Source of the DNA: Chloroflexota bacterium
GTDB lineage: Bacteria > Chloroflexota > Dehalococcoidia > Lucifugimonadales > UBA3495
Direction: 5' to 3'
Length of the DNA: 64,000 bases
NCBI GenBank assembly: GCA_028873965.1
Contig: JAPPMU010000019.1
Location: 1 to 64,000, forward strand
A program made the translations under genes and the position numbers. The notes under the pieces were generated by a model. The model was not told the DNA's origin. It was given only the letters and a program-made list of their open reading frames with translations, and did not search any database. This document shows positions 37,485 through 46,482 of this stretch, piece by piece; positions within the stretch are counted from its first letter, which is position 1, and every line of letters begins with the position of its first letter.

Positions 37485-37620
37485 CAGGATGAACGGAATG
37501 TAACGCAGGATGGGCGGCATCTGAAGGCGGTCAAAGACTTCGGAAAGGCCCTGCGGACGCAAACTCGGTTTGTCGGCCCGGTCCTGAAGGGGGGCGCCAA
37601 TCGTGGCGGTGCGTCCAGCC

Positions 37621-38754
37621 TCAGGCTTTCCCGCCTCCCCGGGAGAATGGAAGATGATCGGCAAAATCGTTTTCCGTGCGGAACGGACCCCAATCGCGCG
37701 GGATGTTGAGCAACCGGTCCTCAAGGTCGTCCACGCTGGTCTGGCCGCAGTAGGCCATAGCGCGGTTGAACTCCTCGCGCAGGATTTCCAGCATGTGATG
37801 GACCCCTTCGGCGCCGTTCACCGCGAGGCCCCAGTAAAGCGGACGCCCGACGGCGACAGCCGTTGCCCCCAATGCCAGCGCTTTCAGGACGTCGCTGCCG
37901 CGCCGCACGCCCGAATCAACGTACACCTCCACCCGTCCCTGCGTCGCGGCGACGATCTCCGGCACCATTTCAATGCTGGACATGGTGTCATCGAACCGCC
38001 GTCCGCCGTGGGTGGAGACCTGGATTGCGTCCACGCCGTGCTCCACGGCCAAGCGGGCGTCTTCAGCGACGCGAAGACCCTTCAGCACCAGCGGCAGATC
38101 GGTCAGGCTCCGCAGCCATTCCAGATCCCGCCAGGTGAGGGGCGGGGATTGCGGCATCTCCCAGTCCCGCGATTCGCCGGCCGCGGCGACGCGAGCCTGC
38201 TGCTCCCGGAAGTTGCCGTGTTCGCCGGGACGCTCGTAGAGGTTGCGTGTATCACGCTCCTTGGGAGTGGGAAAAGGCGCGTCGATGGTGACCACGATGG
38301 CTTTGAAACCGGCGGCCTCGGCGCGCTTCACCAGGTTCTCCGTGAGGTTGTAACCACGATGGGAAAGCTGGAACCACAGCGGTCCCGTTGCCGCCGCGGC
38401 GATTTCTTCCATGCTGCAATTGGAAGAGGTGCTGCACATCATCAGGGTGCCGGACATGCCGGCTCCGCGCGCGGTGGCCCGCTCCGCCTCCGGGTGCGCG
38501 TTGAGGTGCGCGTCGGTGGGCGCGATCATTACCGGGAAGCTGATGTCGGTTCCCAGCACGGTGGTCGCAATCTTGCGCTCGGTGGTATCGCGCAGGAATC
38601 GGGGCCGCAGGGTCAATGCTTCTAACGCGGAGCGATTGCGGGCCGTGGTTCGCTCATCCATCGCGCCGGCTTCGATGAATACCTGATAGTTGTGGGGCAG
38701 AATGTGCCGGGCTAGCGCCTCGTAGTCGTAGAGGCTGATTGGGTCCATCCGCAT
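37621..38754 (-). CDS. FMN-dependent alpha-hydroxyacid oxidase/dehydrogenase
   Basis: 377 residues of the lactate/glycolate oxidase family (TIM barrel). SFPVMIAPTDAHLNAHPEAE, WFQLSHRGY, VVTIDAPFPTPKERD, the substrate and FMN residues in LVLKGLRVAEDA and the catalytic His with STHGGRRFDDTMSS, then VYVDSGVRRGSDVLKALALGA are present. ATG 38754 follows GGGAG. Single gene; substrate not determined. Confidence 0.9.
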   Translation of the reverse strand: MRMDPISLYDYEALARHILPHNYQVFIEAGAMDERTTARNRSALEALTLRPRFLRDTTERKIATTVLGTDISFPVMIAPTDAHLNAHPEAERATARGAGMSGTLMMCSTSSNCSMEEIAAAATGPLWFQLSHRGYNLTENLVKRAEAAGFKAIVVTIDAPFPTPKERDTRNLYERPGEHGNFREQQARVAAAGESRDWEMPQSPPLTWRDLEWLRSLTDLPLVLKGLRVAEDARLAVEHGVDAIQVSTHGGRRFDDTMSSIEMVPEIVAATQGRVEVYVDSGVRRGSDVLKALALGATAVAVGRPLYWGLAVNGAEGVHHMLEILREEFNRAMAYCGQTSVDDLEDRLLNIPRDWGPFRTENDFADHLPFSRGGGKA

Positions 38755-38928
38755 GGTGAGGCTCCCTGAAACCTTGTCAGCACAACCGGATCGTCATAGC
38801 GGCGAAACTCGCATCGCCGGCGAGGGGAACTGAAAACGGGCGAGTGTCGCACGGTAGCATGTTGCCCGGCGGCTTTCAATTCGTGCCGTCTGATTGCCCT
38901 GGGCAATCGCATTTCAAATGACCCTATC

Positions 38929-39031
38929 CGTCACTCCGGCGAAAGCAGGAGTACAGGAACCGAAAAGTAGCCGTATCCCGGACGGAACTACTGATTTCGC
39001 CTCCTGGGTTCCTGCCTTAGCGGGAACCCGG
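38929..39031. repeat. P-type repeat
   Basis: CGTCACTCCGGCGAAAGCAGG ... CTGGGTTCCTGCCTTAGCGGGAACCCGG; diverged P core without clear outer arms. It forms the first part of the reading frame of the leucine-rich-repeat remnant. Confidence 0.6.
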
Positions 39032-39412
39032 AACATCTCCGACCCGGACGGCGACGCGCTGACGGGCACCGCTTCCACGCCCGACAACCGCGGGAACCTG
39101 CTGGATCTGCCGGAAATACGGGGCGAATTGAGAGCACTGACCGTGTCCACGCCGGAGACCAACCGTCTCGCCAATATGTGCAATCAGGTGATTCCGGTGC
39201 TGGAGGACAGCCAAATCGGCTCGCTGCCGGCCGGCGTGTTCTCCGGGTCCGCCAACCTCCGGTTCATCGGCGTGCGGAACAACAACCTGATCGTTCTACC
39301 TGAGAACGTGTTCGACGGCCTGGTCAACCTCCGGGAGCTGAACCTGCGGGTACGGCATTGCCTCCAACAGGGTGATGCGGTGATACAGAACCGAACGCGC
39401 TCCGGCCGGTAA
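39032..39412 (+). pseudogene. Remnant of a leucine-rich-repeat protein
   Basis: The frame open from 38894 starts inside a P repeat and becomes protein-like only after about 39032: SDPDGDALTGTAS (cadherin-like hint), then LRR units (SLPAGVFSGSANLRFIGVRNNN, VLPENVFDGLVNLRELNL). It breaks off after fewer than three repeats. No signal peptide or start fits. I read it as the broken end of an extracellular LRR gene truncated at the repeat. Confidence 0.45.
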
Positions 39413-39629
39413 CTTGAGCAACTCGGCGGGTCAATCAAGTGGGGGCGCCGGCGGCCGCATTGTCCGGCATCACGGAGTCTGGTGGTGATCCGTATGCTCC
39501 GCTGACCGGCATGGGCCATCCAAAGGGCGAATGAGTGAGATTGCCCAGACGCTCCTTCAGCCCGGTCTCCAGGGTTCCAGGCAGGACGTGAAGCTTTGGG
39601 CCAGCCCAAAGAGCTGATTTGCCAAGGAA

Positions 39630-39985
39630 TGGTGGAGACGGGGGAGAGTCGCACTCCCCGTCCAGAAACTTCCCTGATCGGATATGCTACAAGCGTGTTC
39701 GGCGATTTAATCTTGCTGCTGAGGACTCCCGCCGACGGGATTCATCAACCGCCAGCCGATAAAGTCTATGGCCTCGGGTATCGGCGTCCCTGAGGTAGCA
39801 TCCCGGAATAATTGTACATCCGCGTCCCAGCTTCCGGACCTACCGGTGGCAGACGTAGCCGCGACTAGGCGGCTAGAGCGAATTCACGTTCGCCAGTTAC
39901 TTTTTCGCCACTGTTTTTACGAGGGCAGCAGCAACCTCGGCCTGCAATCCGTCAGAAACCGCTCCTGTCGAACCTACGCGTCCCC
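39630..39985 (-). ncRNA. ssrA: tmRNA
   Basis: On the minus strand the 5' end GGGGAC (39985 down) pairs with GTCTCC of the 3' end, which carries an encoded CCA (39630-39632). The 5' part has the conserved GGTTCGACAGG. The 3' part has a T-arm (GGGGA-GTGCGACTC-TCCCC). Between them is a tag frame ending ..GAA TTC GCT CTA GCC GCC TAG (39865-39909), giving GEKVTGEREFALAA if GGC is the resume codon. Length 356 is typical. The tag ends in ALAA as in most bacteria and shares GERE with Dehalococcoides-type tags (from memory). smpB is not in the window. Confidence 0.88.
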
Positions 39986-40066
39986 ATTCAAAAATACGTC
40001 GCCAAGCATCGCGACGCTTATACCATAGTATCACTAACGCCTCATGCCAGCAAACGGCGCGACCGG

Positions 40067-40201
40067 CTCATGCGTACCCAGTTTCGCCCGAACTGTCATC
40101 GCGAGCGAAGCGTGGCAATCTCGTGCTGGAGGGGTATTCTTCGGGCGACGAGATCGCCACGTCGCTGCGCTCCTCGCGATGACAAACTGGGTACGTGTGA
40201 G
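40067..40201. mobile_element. MITE-like element, E arms around an R core
   Basis: CTCATGCGTACCCAGTTT and AAACTGGGTACGTGTGAG enclose an R core. Flanks GCGCGACCGG (40057-40066) and GCGTGACCGG (40202-40211) match at 9 of 10 bases. Confidence 0.78.
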
Positions 40202-40214
40202 GCGTGACCGGTCC

Positions 40215-40371
40215 GTAACTGTTCAGACTTGGGGGAAGTGTCATTGCGAGCGCAGCGCGGCAATCTCGTGGCGTAGGGGAGTCCTTTAGGGTGGACGTTG
40301 CCGCTACGGCGTCGAGATTGCCACGGCGCAAGCGCCTCGCAATGACAACCTCCTGGATACTGAACACTTAC
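40215..40371. mobile_element. MITE-like element, C arms around an R core, with 8-bp target duplication
   Basis: GTAACTGTTCAG (40215-40226) and CTGAACACTTAC (40360-40371) differ at one base; the exact 8-bp direct repeat ACCGGTCC lies at 40207-40214 and 40372-40379. Same arms and duplication length as the element at 8959, but with the R core instead of P. The rest of the gap 39986-40408 shows nothing further. Confidence 0.85.
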
Positions 40372-40408
40372 ACCGGTCCGAGTCGTTTACCCTCCGGATT
40401 CCCGCCGT

Positions 40409-41230
40409 TCAGGGCTTGATGCCAATGGCTTCACCGAAGGCCAGACCCCCTACTGCGCCCGCCGTCTCTCTCCATTGATCCAGCTCGACGCGCCACTGGT
40501 CGAACTGTTCGTGCGTGGCCAGTCCGTACTGAGTGGCCGCCGCTATCACCTGGGGCATGAAGAACCAGTCCATGATGAAAGCATGGAGGAAGGCAACGTC
40601 GTCAGCGGAGTTGAAATAGTCGAACGACCCGGTCGCGCGGATGTCGACAAAACCGGCATCCAGGAGCTGGCGTTTCAGCTCCTTGCCCATCTGGGGGTGG
40701 CCGCCGTTGGCTGCCAAGAGCCGAGTGAACGTGGCCCAGGCTTCAGGGATATGTTCGCCGGCCGGATCGGAGAACGAAGACGCGGCAATCAGCTCGCGCC
40801 CGGCGATTATCCCGCCCGGTTTCAACACTCTTTTCACTTCGCGCAGTGCCGCGTCGGTGTCGGGCACGTGGGTCAAGACCGTGTGGCAGTGGGCCACGTC
40901 GAAGTGGTCGTCCTCAAAAGGCAACTCGTACACGTTCCCAACGTGGAACGTCGCATTACCGTGCCCGCCGGCCGAGGCGGCGGAGCGGGCCATTTCGATC
41001 TGGCTCTCCTCCATGTCAATCCCGTGGACCTCGCCAGGATGCACTGCCGCCGCCAGCCCGACGGTCAGCGTGCCGGGCCCACAGCCAAAATCCAGCAAGC
41101 GCAGCCCGGAACGCAGGTGCGGCAGTAAATAGGCGGCGTGCGTGTACGCGTTGCGCCGGTCCAGCAGTTGCAGAAACTCGGGGCTGTAGCCCATGGTGTA
41201 TTCGTGGGTCTGCTCTGTCGGTTGAGACAT
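40409..41230 (-). CDS. SAM-dependent methyltransferase (UbiE/MenG-like class I)
   Basis: 273 residues. SAM site LRLLDFGCGPGTLTVGLA, acidic loop at GIDMEESQIE, and FEDDHFDVAHCHTVLTHVPDTDAALREVKRVLKPGG. The substrate is unknown. Single gene facing away from the cupin array. Confidence 0.85.
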   Translation of the reverse strand: MSQPTEQTHEYTMGYSPEFLQLLDRRNAYTHAAYLLPHLRSGLRLLDFGCGPGTLTVGLAAAVHPGEVHGIDMEESQIEMARSAASAGGHGNATFHVGNVYELPFEDDHFDVAHCHTVLTHVPDTDAALREVKRVLKPGGIIAGRELIAASSFSDPAGEHIPEAWATFTRLLAANGGHPQMGKELKRQLLDAGFVDIRATGSFDYFNSADDVAFLHAFIMDWFFMPQVIAAATQYGLATHEQFDQWRVELDQWRETAGAVGGLAFGEAIGIKP

Positions 41231-41385
41231 ATCGCGTCCTCCATCCGAATTATTGTGCCGTCGGTTTCAGGGACGTTCCAGCGTAATTGACCCCGGACGC
41301 TCTGGCAAGCAGGTTGCTACCGCGCCGGGCGCGGGGTACTATGGCCGCACTTCGGGCCGTCGGGCCTGTCATCCCAGGTGAGAAC

Positions 41386-41724
41386 ATGGCGATATTCCGA
41401 CTTTATACCGGCGACGACGGCCAGTCGCACATCGAAGAAACCAGCCTGGCCGATCATCCGGAATTGGGAGACGCGCAGGCGGCGCAGTCGATCAACTTCC
41501 AGGAGTGGCCGCCGGGACACTTTATCGACTGGCACCCGGCTCCGCGCCGGCAGTACATCATTTCCTTGCGCGGCGAGATCGAGATCGGCCTCGGCGACGG
41601 GACCACGTTCCGCTACGGCCCGGGAGACGCGCGCCTGGTGGAAGACACCACCGGCCAGGGACACACCACTCGCGTTGTCGGCGATGCTCCCAGTCTCACC
41701 GCCGTGATCCCCCTGGCCAACTGA
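41386..41724 (+). CDS. Small cupin, first of three tandem paralogues
   Basis: 112 residues from ATG 41386. The N-terminus IFRLYTGDDGQSHIEE and DWHPAPRRQYIISLRGEIEIGLGDGT, then GPGDARLVEDTTGQGHTTRV, show a one-domain cupin with His residues in the two metal-site positions. Similar in length and sequence to the next two genes. Function unknown. The upstream frame is open but not conserved. Confidence 0.75.
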   Translation: MAIFRLYTGDDGQSHIEETSLADHPELGDAQAAQSINFQEWPPGHFIDWHPAPRRQYIISLRGEIEIGLGDGTTFRYGPGDARLVEDTTGQGHTTRVVGDAPSLTAVIPLAN

Positions 41725-41763
41725 TCCACCGCCCTTTCACCCCAGCACACAGGAGGCTAACTC

Positions 41764-42108
41764 ATGGGACAGATAGTGCGCGTTTATACCGGCAACGACG
41801 GCGAGAGCCACTTTGAGAACCTGAGTCCAGACCAGTTTGCGGAGATCGCCAACAACGTCGGGCCGGGCGACATCAACGTCAACCGGCGGGAGTCACCCAG
41901 TTTCTCCGATTACCACAACGCCCCGCGACGGCAGTACGTGGTCAATCTCAACGGCATTGCCGAGTTCGAAGTGGCCGACGGCACCAAGGTGAGAATGTTC
42001 CCCGGGGACGTCCTGGTCGCCGAGGATCTGACCGGTCACGGACACATCGCCCGCAGCATCGGGGACGATTTCCGCGTCTCCCTGGCCGTTCCCCTCGCCG
42101 AGGGCTAG
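41764..42108 (+). CDS. Small cupin, second of three tandem paralogues
   Basis: 114 residues. IVRVYTGNDGESHFENLSPDQF, YHNAPRRQYVVNLNGIAEFEVADGT and FPGDVLVAEDLTGHGHIAR align throughout with both neighbours. A ribosome site (AGGAGG) precedes ATG 41764. 39 bp after the first copy, 25 bp before the third. Confidence 0.75.
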   Translation: MGQIVRVYTGNDGESHFENLSPDQFAEIANNVGPGDINVNRRESPSFSDYHNAPRRQYVVNLNGIAEFEVADGTKVRMFPGDVLVAEDLTGHGHIARSIGDDFRVSLAVPLAEG

Positions 42109-42133
42109 GCCGAAAGCCAGGAGGAATGGCGCC

Positions 42134-42466
42134 ATGATTGTCCGTATCTACGCCGGCGACGACGGCGAATCGCACTTCGAGGACCTGACCGCCGACCAGT
42201 TCGCCGACATCGCCAACGACGTCGGCCCCGGAGACATCACGGTCGGGCAACGACCTCCAGGCTGGTGGCAGGACTACCACACCGCTCCCCGTCATCAGTA
42301 CGTCGTGTTCATGTCCGGCGGCGCGGAGATCGAGGTCGCCAGCGGCGACAAACGCCAGTTCGGCCCCGGCGACGTGCTGGTAGCCGAGGACCTCACCGGC
42401 CATGGGCACATCATCCGCAACGTCGGCGAGGAGCCCCGGGTGTCGCTGGCCGTGCCCTTGAAGTGA
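42134..42466 (+). CDS. Small cupin, third of three tandem paralogues
   Basis: 110 residues. IVRIYAGDDGESHFEDLTADQF, YHTAPRHQYVVFMSGGAEIEV and GPGDVLVAEDLTGHGHIIRN. It is closest to the second copy, so that pair is the younger duplication (inference). Ends before a strong hairpin. Confidence 0.75.
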   Translation: MIVRIYAGDDGESHFEDLTADQFADIANDVGPGDITVGQRPPGWWQDYHTAPRHQYVVFMSGGAEIEVASGDKRQFGPGDVLVAEDLTGHGHIIRNVGEEPRVSLAVPLK

Positions 42467-42494
42467 TCTGACCCGGTCCAGCAAGCCGCAGCGG

Positions 42495-42519
42495 CGGGGG
42501 CGACGTCACGTTGCCCCCG
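42495..42519. terminator. Bidirectional terminator hairpin
   Basis: CGGGGGCGACGT and ACGTTGCCCCCG can pair (one G-U) between the convergent cupin array and DUF2851 gene. Confidence 0.55.
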
Positions 42520-43794
42520 TTAGCGTCTCGGATTGGCGGCTCCCGCCAGCAGCCGCTGCAGGTGTATCAACCCCTGTTGCTGCCGCGCGGTGCGGGCCAC
42601 CCGCCCCCATTCCGCCGGTTGCAAAGCCGACGTCAGTTCCCGGGTGATTTCGTTCTCGGTGAGCTTTCCGTACTTCCGGTACAGCTCCAACATCGCGCTC
42701 GATTTACCCGCTTCCCCGGTGAGCGACGCCAATCCGTGCAGAAACGGAAGCACCGCGTTGACGGCGATATCCCTGGCCCGGCCGGCTCCGATCAGCGCGG
42801 CCCCGCCTTCCGCGCCGCTGCCTGCACTCAACGCCTCGGTCAATGTCGATGGATTGCCTGCGGCGGCGGCGCGCGCCAGGCCATGAAGCAAGCCGTCATC
42901 AACGAACCGGATTAACAACGCGGCCGCTCCGGCCACCCGGCGGCGGGGATGGTTCGATGGACGCACTCGGAACAGTTTCCACTGGGCGGCATCCAACCGT
43001 GGCCCCAGTTTCTCGGGGGTTCGGCGCGGGCGGTTCGGCCGCTGGTATTCACCGAACCCGGCCAATCCGAGGAGCGCGGCGCTCAACACGGCGTTCCGTT
43101 CACTTTCGGGTACCCGCCGGGCCATGTTTTCCAGCGTGTGGATGGGAGCGGCGATTGCCAGTTGCAGGAAGGCGTGCTGGTTGTGCCGGTAACCCAGCGC
43201 CTCGCAGATCGATTCCCACAGGGTTTGCTCCGGCGGTTGCTCCGACATCAGACGTTGAAGCACACGGCTTCGGCCCAGGAAGCGCTCGTCTCCGGCCCGG
43301 TTGAGCAGGGCCGCCATCCGTTCCGCCGAGTCGGGTCGCCTGTAACCCTGCCCTTCCAGTAACCGCCAGAGGTGATCCCTCGCCTCGGCCGGCGTTTCGT
43401 CGAGCCGCGGGTCATCCAGCAGTCCGCGCAGTCCGACCAGCGGGGGTTCGCCACCGCTGGCTGTGCTCGAATGCGCGCCGGTCGTCTCCAGCGCGACGTG
43501 CAGCGCCACGCCGTTGTAGTTGGGGTCCGCGTGGTGGCCGTGCGATCGCCAATCCTGCTGTCGGAGGTGCACCTCCACGTCGCCCTGCACGAGCCCCTGG
43601 TCTTCAACCAGCAGCAGGGCGTTTCGGAAGTCCGGGCCCGCCGTCACGCCCGGCCGTCCCGGGTAGAGCACGCGGATCCGGTTTCCGCGCTCGGTGCGGA
43701 GCGCCCGGCTCCGCACGGCCCGGCGCTCCCACAGGCGCGCCAGCTGTTTTTCCGTGATGGGCGGTAGCGGATCGTGCGGGTCGTTGGCGTTCAT
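42520..43794 (-). CDS. DUF2851 family protein
   Basis: About 424 residues. The N-terminal PITEKQLARLWERR, GRPGVTAGPDFRNALLLVEDQGLVQGDVEVHLRQQDWRSHGHHADPNYNGVALHVALE is the hallmark of DUF2851, which may be a nuclease-related fold (the acidic/His pattern D..E.H resembles PD-(D/E)xK enzymes; unproven). ATG 43794 preferred over TTG 43803. Confidence 0.85.
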   Translation of the reverse strand: MNANDPHDPLPPITEKQLARLWERRAVRSRALRTERGNRIRVLYPGRPGVTAGPDFRNALLLVEDQGLVQGDVEVHLRQQDWRSHGHHADPNYNGVALHVALETTGAHSSTASGGEPPLVGLRGLLDDPRLDETPAEARDHLWRLLEGQGYRRPDSAERMAALLNRAGDERFLGRSRVLQRLMSEQPPEQTLWESICEALGYRHNQHAFLQLAIAAPIHTLENMARRVPESERNAVLSAALLGLAGFGEYQRPNRPRRTPEKLGPRLDAAQWKLFRVRPSNHPRRRVAGAAALLIRFVDDGLLHGLARAAAAGNPSTLTEALSAGSGAEGGAALIGAGRARDIAVNAVLPFLHGLASLTGEAGKSSAMLELYRKYGKLTENEITRELTSALQPAEWGRVARTARQQQGLIHLQRLLAGAANPRR

Positions 43795-43940
43795 GGGTGG
43801 CAACCTGCATCAGGTGTACCACCCGTCGATTGCGCGCGTCCATCGCTCGGTGTCAGCAACCGCCGGTGTTGTCAGGCAAAGGCGGTATCGGCCGCGCTGC
43901 CGGTGTTAGAATGCGCCAATTCACGGCATCTGGAGGGACT

Positions 43941-44777
43941 ATGGCAGCCAGCAAGATTACCATCGGCAACGTGGAGATCGCCTCGTTGTCGGACGGACTA
44001 CTGGAGTTTGACATCTGCAACTTCTTCCCGGACATTCCGGCGTCGGACTGGGAACCCTTCCATGACCACCTGACCCCCGACCGCAAGGTGAGCTTCAACC
44101 TGGCCTGTTTCCTGGTGCGCTCGGAGGGCAGGAATATCGCCATCGACACCGGCCTGGGAGCCAAGGACACTCCCGAGACGCCCTGGGGCGAGCTGCTGGA
44201 CGACATGTCCCGCAACGGCCTTTCCCCCGACGACATCGACGCGGTGGTGATGACCCACCTGCACCGCGACCACGTCGGCTGGAATACCGTCCGCGACGAC
44301 GGCGGCAATCTGAAGCCCACCTTCCCCAACGCCCGGTATTACTTCAGCAAGGTTGACCTGGATGCCAGCCATGACCCGGCGTTGCAACCCGACCGGTTCC
44401 CCAACGCCCCCGATTGCGTGTGGCCCCTGGTCGACATGGGCCTGGTGGAGTTGATGGAAGGCGAGTTCAGCATCACCGGCGAACTGACCACGCTGCCCAC
44501 CCCCGGCCACACCCCGGGTCACATGAGCATCATGATCAACTCCGGTGGCGAGCGCGCCCTGGTGCTGGGCGACGTGCTGCACAACACGTCGCAGATCCAG
44601 CAGACTCACTGGGCGTCCCGCGCCGACATCATCCCGGAGCAAGCCATCGCCACTCGCCAATCGCTGCTGGATCGCCTGGAAAGCGAGGGGATCCCGGTGG
44701 CGGCGGTGCATCTCCCGGCGCCGGGGTTCGGCAAAATCGTACGCTTGCAGGGGCGACGCTACTGGCAAGCCATCTGA
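43941..44777 (+). CDS. Metallo-beta-lactamase-fold hydrolase
   Basis: 278 residues. The metal motif is THLHRDHVGW (HxHxDH), with further ligands at TPGHTPGH and VLGDVLH, and a final H at PVAAVHLPAPG. The layout fits the lactonase/Zn-hydrolase group with a ~45-residue N-terminal cap. ATG 43941 follows GGAGGG. Substrate unknown. Confidence 0.87.
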   Translation: MAASKITIGNVEIASLSDGLLEFDICNFFPDIPASDWEPFHDHLTPDRKVSFNLACFLVRSEGRNIAIDTGLGAKDTPETPWGELLDDMSRNGLSPDDIDAVVMTHLHRDHVGWNTVRDDGGNLKPTFPNARYYFSKVDLDASHDPALQPDRFPNAPDCVWPLVDMGLVELMEGEFSITGELTTLPTPGHTPGHMSIMINSGGERALVLGDVLHNTSQIQQTHWASRADIIPEQAIATRQSLLDRLESEGIPVAAVHLPAPGFGKIVRLQGRRYWQAI

Positions 44778-44817
44778 TCCGATCCTGCCGGCAGGATCAC
44801 GGCGCCACCGTTGCGCG

Positions 44818-44843
44818 TAGGGGCGAATGATCATTCGCCCCTA
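44818..44843. terminator. Terminator-like perfect palindrome
   Basis: TAGGGGCGAATGA / TCATTCGCCCCTA, a 13-bp perfect inverted repeat 41 bp after the MBL gene; same GGGGCGAAT palindrome as at 14057. Another short palindrome (GATCCTGCCGGCAGGATC) precedes it at 44780-44797. Confidence 0.55.
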
Positions 44844-44857
44844 CCTTTGTCCCTGAA

Positions 44858-46159
44858 ATGACCGACACTGATCACCGCGCTCCCGGCCAGGGGAGGATTT
44901 TTTACGGCTGGGTCATCGTGGCGGCCATGTTCGCCATCAACTTCTCAACGATGGCGACGGGCACCCTGAACTACGGGCTCTTCGTCCTGCCCATGCAGCG
45001 GGACCTGGCCCTGTCCCGCGCTACCTTCGGTTGGATGCAGACCACCCGGCGCCTGGCCACCGGCGTTCTCAGTTTTGCCGTGGGTTGGCTCATCGACCGC
45101 TACGGGCCACGGGCTTACATCCCGGTGTCGGCGGTTCTGATCTGCGCCTGTCTGCTGCTGGTGAGTTTCAGCAGCCAGGAGTGGCAGCTGATCCTGTTCT
45201 TCGGTCTGATCGGAGCGTCCGGCCTGGCCGCGCCCAACGGCATCGTGACCTCGGTGCCGGTGGCCAAGTGGTTCGTCCGCCGCCGGGGACGCGCGCTGGC
45301 CCTGGCCGGCGCCGGTTTGGGCAGCGGCGGCATTGTGCTTCTGCCGGTGACCCAATGGCTCATCGATGCCTATGGATGGCGGGGTACGTGGCGGATCCTG
45401 GCGCTGTTCTTCCTGGTCGTCTCCGTGCCGGTGGCGGCTTTGTTCCTGCGGCGTCAGCCCGAGGACATGGGCCTTCAGGTGGACGGCGACCCGCCGGCGG
45501 GCGCCTCGAACCCGGGTCCGGGCGCGTCACCCGCCCAGCCGGCCGACGCGGAAGTGGTGTGGACGGTGCGGGAGGCCTTCCGCACCGGGACAATGTGGAA
45601 ACTGATCGCCGTGTTTGCCCTGTCCGGCGTGGCCCAGGGCGGCGCGAGTTTCCACCGCATTCCATACTTCGTCGAGAAAGCCTACGACCCGCTGACCGTG
45701 TCCTGGTCATTCGCCGCCGACGCCGGCGCCGCTGCCGCCACGTCGCTGGTCGCTGGCTGGCTGGCCGACCGCATCCCCACACGGTTCCTGGCTGCCGCCT
45801 CGTTCGCCGGATTCATCGTGGCCATCCTGCTGATGATCTACGTGTCATCCGTGGAAATGATGTTCCTGTCCACCATAATGTTCGGCAGTTCGGTGGGCGT
45901 CGGGATGATCGTGCACACCTACATCTTCGCTGCCTACTACGGCCGCGCCTTCCTCGGAACCATCCGTGGCATCGTGATGCCGATCAATCTCCTGGCCGCC
46001 GGTCTCGGCGCGCCGCTGGTCGGCTACCTGCACGATTTTTCCGGTTCGTACCTGCTGGCCTGGTGGACCCTGTTGGGCATCTACGGGGCCACGTCCCTGC
46101 TCATGCTCACGGCGCTGCCACCGCGCAAGGGGGCGAGGGATACAACTGTAGCAGCCTGA
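44858..46159 (+). CDS. MFS transporter
   Basis: 433 residues, about 12 membrane segments. The loop GWLIDRYGPRAYIPV fits the MFS signature between segments 2 and 3, and the middle loop (QVDGDPPAGASNPGPGASPAQP) separates the two halves. It resembles the monocarboxylate/oxalate-formate branch. Substrate unknown. The next cassette starts 41 bp later but has its own -10-like TACAAT (46167-46172). Confidence 0.85.
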   Translation: MTDTDHRAPGQGRIFYGWVIVAAMFAINFSTMATGTLNYGLFVLPMQRDLALSRATFGWMQTTRRLATGVLSFAVGWLIDRYGPRAYIPVSAVLICACLLLVSFSSQEWQLILFFGLIGASGLAAPNGIVTSVPVAKWFVRRRGRALALAGAGLGSGGIVLLPVTQWLIDAYGWRGTWRILALFFLVVSVPVAALFLRRQPEDMGLQVDGDPPAGASNPGPGASPAQPADAEVVWTVREAFRTGTMWKLIAVFALSGVAQGGASFHRIPYFVEKAYDPLTVSWSFAADAGAAAATSLVAGWLADRIPTRFLAAASFAGFIVAILLMIYVSSVEMMFLSTIMFGSSVGVGMIVHTYIFAAYYGRAFLGTIRGIVMPINLLAAGLGAPLVGYLHDFSGSYLLAWWTLLGIYGATSLLMLTALPPRKGARDTTVAA

Positions 46160-46200
46160 ACTCGGTTACAATGAAACCACAGCCTCCAGGAGGATCGATC

Positions 46201-46482
46201 ATGACGGAAGCCAGGTGCACCGGATCCGCGAAGATAGACGACTGGGCCGCTGCGGAAGCGTTCTACGAAACGGAATTACTGCCCAAACTGCTGCCTGCCC
46301 AGAAGGGCAAAGTGCTCGTTCTGGACTTGGTGTCACGCGACTACGCCATCGGCGCTACCCTGACGGAAGCCGACACGAAACTCAAAGAACGGCGCCCGGG
46401 CTCTTTCGGTCACGCGTTCCGGATTGGATACCGGACGGTTGGCTCGTTGAGCGGCGGAAGAATCAGGGAAATAGAAGCGTGA
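46201..46482 (+). CDS. Partner-domain protein, cassette copy B
   Basis: 93 residues, a single copy of the cassette domain: AFYETELLPKLLPAQKGK, VLVLDLVSRDYAIG, KLKERRPGSFGHAFRIGY. AGGAGG lies before ATG 46201. The frame is open upstream within the MFS gene but not conserved. Its TGA overlaps the GTG of the protease gene (GTGA). Confidence 0.75.
   Translation: MTEARCTGSAKIDDWAAAEAFYETELLPKLLPAQKGKVLVLDLVSRDYAIGATLTEADTKLKERRPGSFGHAFRIGYRTVGSLSGGRIREIEA

Noticed and set aside
37485-37620. Gap before the hydroxyacid oxidase gene searched for a regulatory RNA or small gene
   Set aside because: Nothing beyond the flanking repeat sequence could be supported.
39413-39629. Possible further gene or RNA between the LRR remnant and the tmRNA
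   Set aside because: No frame with a start and family resemblance, and no RNA fold that I could recognise.
39596-39793. 65-residue plus-strand frame (MVETGESRTPRPETS...)
   Set aside because: It runs antisense across the 3' end of the tmRNA, a well-known source of spurious protein predictions.
45031-46482. Extended upstream frame of cassette-B partner (483 residues)
   Set aside because: The upstream part overlaps the MFS gene in another frame with no conservation; ATG 46201 with AGGAGG is the evident start.
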